Positions 61,804 to 64,000 of a stretch of DNA of 64,000 nt are shown here, piece after piece. The stretch spans positions 930,001-994,000 of the forward strand of contig BAOK01000001.1 in NCBI GenBank assembly GCA_000509225.1, written 5' to 3'. Every line of letters starts with the position of its first letter. Within the stretch, counting starts at the first letter, position 1. The stretch is from Parvibaculaceae bacterium Mf 1.05b.01. GTDB taxonomy: Bacteria; Pseudomonadota; Alphaproteobacteria; Parvibaculales; Parvibaculaceae. The position numbers and the translations under genes were made by a program. The notes beneath the pieces are model-generated. The model made no database searches. It saw nothing but the letters and a program-made list of their open reading frames with translations, and was not told the DNA's origin.

Positions 61804-62877
61804 TTATCCGGCGAGCGATTTGCCCGTCGAGCCTAGATCGTCACAAGCAACGAGGAGCCGATCAACGATGCCTTCCTCGCCTTTGCGCAGCCAGGCCCGT
61901 GGGTCGTACTTCTTCTTGTAGGGTTCGTCGGTCTCAGGATCGATCTGATACTTAAACGCTTTGGCGTTTTCTTCGACGTATTTCCCGACTTGTTCTGAGA
62001 AGGCAAACTGGGTGTCGGTGTCAATGTTCATCTTGAAGACGCCGTAACCAACAGCTTCTGTGATCTTTGCTTTTTCTGATCCTGACCCGCCATGGAAGAC
62101 AAAGTGAAGCGGATGGTCGTTGCCGGTTTTTTCCGCTGCGGAGACAGCTTCCTGTGACGCTTTCAGGATCTCTGGGCGCAGTTTTACGTTGCCAGGTTTG
62201 TAGACGCCATGAACGTTGCCAAAGGCTGCGGCTACGGAGAAGTGCCCAAGTGGGGCCAGCCGACGATAGGCGGTTAGAACTTCATCTGGCTGTGTGTAGA
62301 GCTTGTCATTGTCTATTTCATCAAGGTCTTTGCCAACACCATCTTCTTCACCACCGGTCACACCCAGTTCGATTTCAAGGCTCATCCCGATTGGCGCGAG
62401 GCGCTTCAGAAGCCGCTCACATTCTGCCAGGTTGTCCTCGAGGCTTTCTTCGGAAAGGTCGAGCATGTGCGAGCTGAAAAGGGGCTTGCCAGTTGCTTTG
62501 AAACGTTCTTCGCCTGCGTCAATCAAGGCGTCCACCCAAGGAATGAGGGCCCGGTTTGCGTGGTCGGTATGGAGAACCGCACAGACGCCATAGGCTTCGG
62601 CGACACGATGGACATGTTCAGCGGCTGAGACGGCGCCGAGTACTTTGGCTTTTTCGCTGTCCTTGATGCCCTTACCGGCATAAAACTGCGCGCCACCACC
62701 AGACAATTGAATGATGATGTCAGACTTGGCTTTCGATGCTGCTTCTAAAACCGCGTTGATTGACTGTGTATTGACCACGTTCACCGCTGGCAGGGCGTAT
62801 CCGCCTGTTTTGCAGGCCTCGACAAGGGCGATGTAGTCGGCACCAGTTTGGACGCCAGGTTTCAGTTTTGTAGACAT
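61804..62877 (-). CDS. fba: Class II fructose-bisphosphate aldolase
   Basis: A 357-residue zinc-dependent aldolase (class IIA, E. coli FbaA type), which splits fructose 1,6-bisphosphate to triose phosphates or forms it in gluconeogenesis. Visible are the zinc motif AVLHTDHANRALIPWVDA, LEIELGVTGGEEDGV, LHFVFHGGSGSEKAKI and MNIDTDTQFAFSEQVG. Length fits. It is convergent with hppA across the terminator and the tandem hairpin repeats. Its start at 62877 is followed upstream by the bamE gene region (62979-63461) on the same strand. Confidence 0.95.
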   Translation of the reverse strand: MSTKLKPGVQTGADYIALVEACKTGGYALPAVNVVNTQSINAVLEAASKAKSDIIIQLSGGGAQFYAGKGIKDSEKAKVLGAVSAAEHVHRVAEAYGVCAVLHTDHANRALIPWVDALIDAGEERFKATGKPLFSSHMLDLSEESLEDNLAECERLLKRLAPIGMSLEIELGVTGGEEDGVGKDLDEIDNDKLYTQPDEVLTAYRRLAPLGHFSVAAAFGNVHGVYKPGNVKLRPEILKASQEAVSAAEKTGNDHPLHFVFHGGSGSEKAKITEAVGYGVFKMNIDTDTQFAFSEQVGKYVEENAKAFKYQIDPETDEPYKKKYDPRAWLRKGEEGIVDRLLVACDDLGSTGKSLAG

Positions 62878-62978
62878 AAATTTTTATTCTCAGTTGGTTG
62901 GTCCCTGAGACGGCGTGCGTCTCAGATCCAGGTTTGAATGGCTCCCGCCCAATGCGGGATCGGTTGCTAAATCAAGTT

Positions 62979-63461
62979 TCAGCGGCCCTGCTGAGCCGGC
63001 GCATTCTGGTTGAAGCGACCCAAATTGCCGAATATCTGGCCGAGAACAGTCAGTTCCTTGCCGCGAGTTGGCGTTTTGCGGGTGCGGAAATCGATAATCT
63101 GTCCGTCTTCAAGTCCGTAATATCCGACATCTTCAACGGTTTTTGTGTCGTCAAAATAGATGGCAACAACCTTCCGGTCGACCTCTTCGGGAGTGTAAAA
63201 CATGAGCTTCTCGAAGGTCGAGGAAATGTAAAACCAAGTATCACCGTCAACAGTCGCGACAGTTGAGGGGCTGCCGAGAATGGCCGTGACCTCCGCCTCA
63301 CTCGTAAGACCAGGTTTGATCTGGTCGAAATCACGCTGGTCGTAAACGTACCCACGTTCCTCGATTTCAGTGCTGCATCCTGCGAGTGCGGTTGCACCGA
63401 TTACTGAGGCAATGATTGCTGACTTGAAGGGGGCCAGCAGAGCGGTTAAACGCTGTCTCAT
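62979..63461 (-). CDS. bamE: Outer membrane protein assembly factor BamE (SmpA/OmlA) lipoprotein
   Basis: A 160-residue outer-membrane lipoprotein of the BAM complex. The signal MRQRLTALLAPFKSAIIASV and lipobox ALAGC give lipidation at Cys29. The family marks are FDQIKPGLTSEAEVTAILGS (the G-x-T-xx-E-V pattern) and GDTWFYISSTFEKLMF. The alphaproteobacterial BamE is longer than the E. coli form (about 113 residues), as here. It is divergent from the bc1 chaperone gene, 124 bases away. fba lies 101 bases downstream. Confidence 0.92.
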   Translation of the reverse strand: MRQRLTALLAPFKSAIIASVIGATALAGCSTEIEERGYVYDQRDFDQIKPGLTSEAEVTAILGSPSTVATVDGDTWFYISSTFEKLMFYTPEEVDRKVVAIYFDDTKTVEDVGYYGLEDGQIIDFRTRKTPTRGKELTVLGQIFGNLGRFNQNAPAQQGR

Positions 63462-63585
63462 CGAAATACCTTTATTGCTCCCGGCACGTGTCCGGGGGGT
63501 TGCGCAAGTCCCCTGTTGACCTACCTGTAACGGCGTCTAGATTCAAGCTTTCCTGCCGATTTGGTGGAAGAGAGAAAGAAACAAC

Positions 63586-64000
63586 ATGTTTTGGAAAAGC
63601 TGGTTTGGGGCCTCATCTGCAGATGACAGCTCTTTTCTCCTCTACAGAAATCTGGTCGATCAGGCCCGATCCCCTCAGTTTTACCTGAATGTGGGGGTTC
63701 CAGACACGTTGGACGGCCGTTTTGACATGATTGTTCTCCATATGGTTGTGGTGATTGAGCGGTTGAGCGTGATCGGGGCACCCGCCAAGGACCTCAGCCA
63801 AAAGCTGTTTGATGTGATGTTTGATGACATGGACCAGGCACTGCGCGAAATTGGTGTCGGAGACCTGTCTGTGGGCAAGAAGGTGAAGACCATGGCACGC
63901 GCGTTCTATGGGCGGCTTGGCGCCTATGATGACGCTTTTCAGACGGGAACGGATGAGGCTCTTGAGGCAGCGCTGAAACGGAATGTTTTCCGCGAGGCGG
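63586..64000 (+). CDS. Ubiquinol-cytochrome c chaperone (CBP3-like), partial at window end
   Basis: From the ATG at 63586 (AGAGAAAG upstream) the frame is open to the window end, 138 codons, beginning MFWKSWFGASSADDSSFLLY and containing LVDQARSPQFYLNVGVPDTL, DGRFDMIVLHMVVVIERL and KVKTMARAFYGRLGAYDDAF. This is the Cbp3-type ubiquinol-cytochrome c chaperone family, needed for cytochrome b assembly in complex III in mitochondria and alphaproteobacteria. The gene is cut by the window edge. The bamE-chaperone divergent pair is one I know from alphaproteobacterial genomes. Confidence 0.88.
   Translation, partial: MFWKSWFGASSADDSSFLLYRNLVDQARSPQFYLNVGVPDTLDGRFDMIVLHMVVVIERLSVIGAPAKDLSQKLFDVMFDDMDQALREIGVGDLSVGKKVKTMARAFYGRLGAYDDAFQTGTDEALEAALKRNVFREA

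Overview
The window reads as a chromosomal segment of an alphaproteobacterium. The evidence is gene content: a C4-type 5-aminolevulinate synthase, MucR- and LdtR-type regulators, a DUF6898 protein after hemA, a RibBX-type riboflavin protein, a K+-independent H+-pyrophosphatase, a CBP3-like cytochrome bc1 chaperone and an Rsh-type (p)ppGpp enzyme. The order cannot be fixed by eye; my guess is a marine Rhodobiaceae/Parvibaculaceae-like lineage. I see no rRNA, tRNA, CRISPR array, prophage or insertion sequence.

Layout. 1-4390: glutathione S-transferase fragment, nitronate monooxygenase divergent from an HxlR regulator, alkylsulfatase, family-5-like uracil-DNA glycosylase. 4494-13705: a dense housekeeping run on the + strand (folK, rpoZ, rsh, pyrE, DUF2062, pdxJ, acpS, lepB, rnc, era, recO). 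13711-16974: a minus-strand group with an Hpt-like protein, a response regulator, a globin and a DUF3179 protein. 17119-29544: parC, a VOC/tandem-HxlR pair, a 2-oxoacid-type TRAP transporter, bpt, an SLC13 permease, an RDD protein and motAB. 29843-36908: flavin reductase/MarR, an ExbB-ExbD-ExbD-TonB-like operon, penicillin acylase and a beta-hydroxyacid dehydrogenase. 36926-47742: hemB, a valine-degradation operon, a globin, LdtR with an L,D-transpeptidase, a GDPD, hemA and mucR. 48134-54852: glyA, nrdR, ribD, ribE, ribBX, ribH, nusB, thiL. 54879-64000: two lipoproteins, GNAT, MFS, a Cys-cluster protein, hppA, fba, bamE and the start of a bc1 chaperone gene.

How the genes work together. The backbone (rsh to recO, parC, bpt, RDD, hemB, glyA to thiL, hppA) resembles gene order I know from rhizobial genomes, with accessory modules inserted between. 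Heme synthesis (hemA, hemB), one-carbon/riboflavin/B6/thiamine cofactor supply, stringent control, RNA processing and branched-chain amino acid catabolism are the main themes.

Most notable: (1) an operon at 31028-33526 with ExbB, a normal ExbD, a second ExbD whose essential membrane Asp is Asn, and a TonB-like protein whose C-terminal energy-transducing domain is replaced by an unrelated four-cysteine domain; this is the best candidate for an undescribed system. (2) A family of about 43-bp imperfect palindromes, six copies, all in the same chromosomal orientation regardless of the direction of nearby genes. Gene starts were adjusted by eye where ribosome binding sites or family length favoured an internal start.
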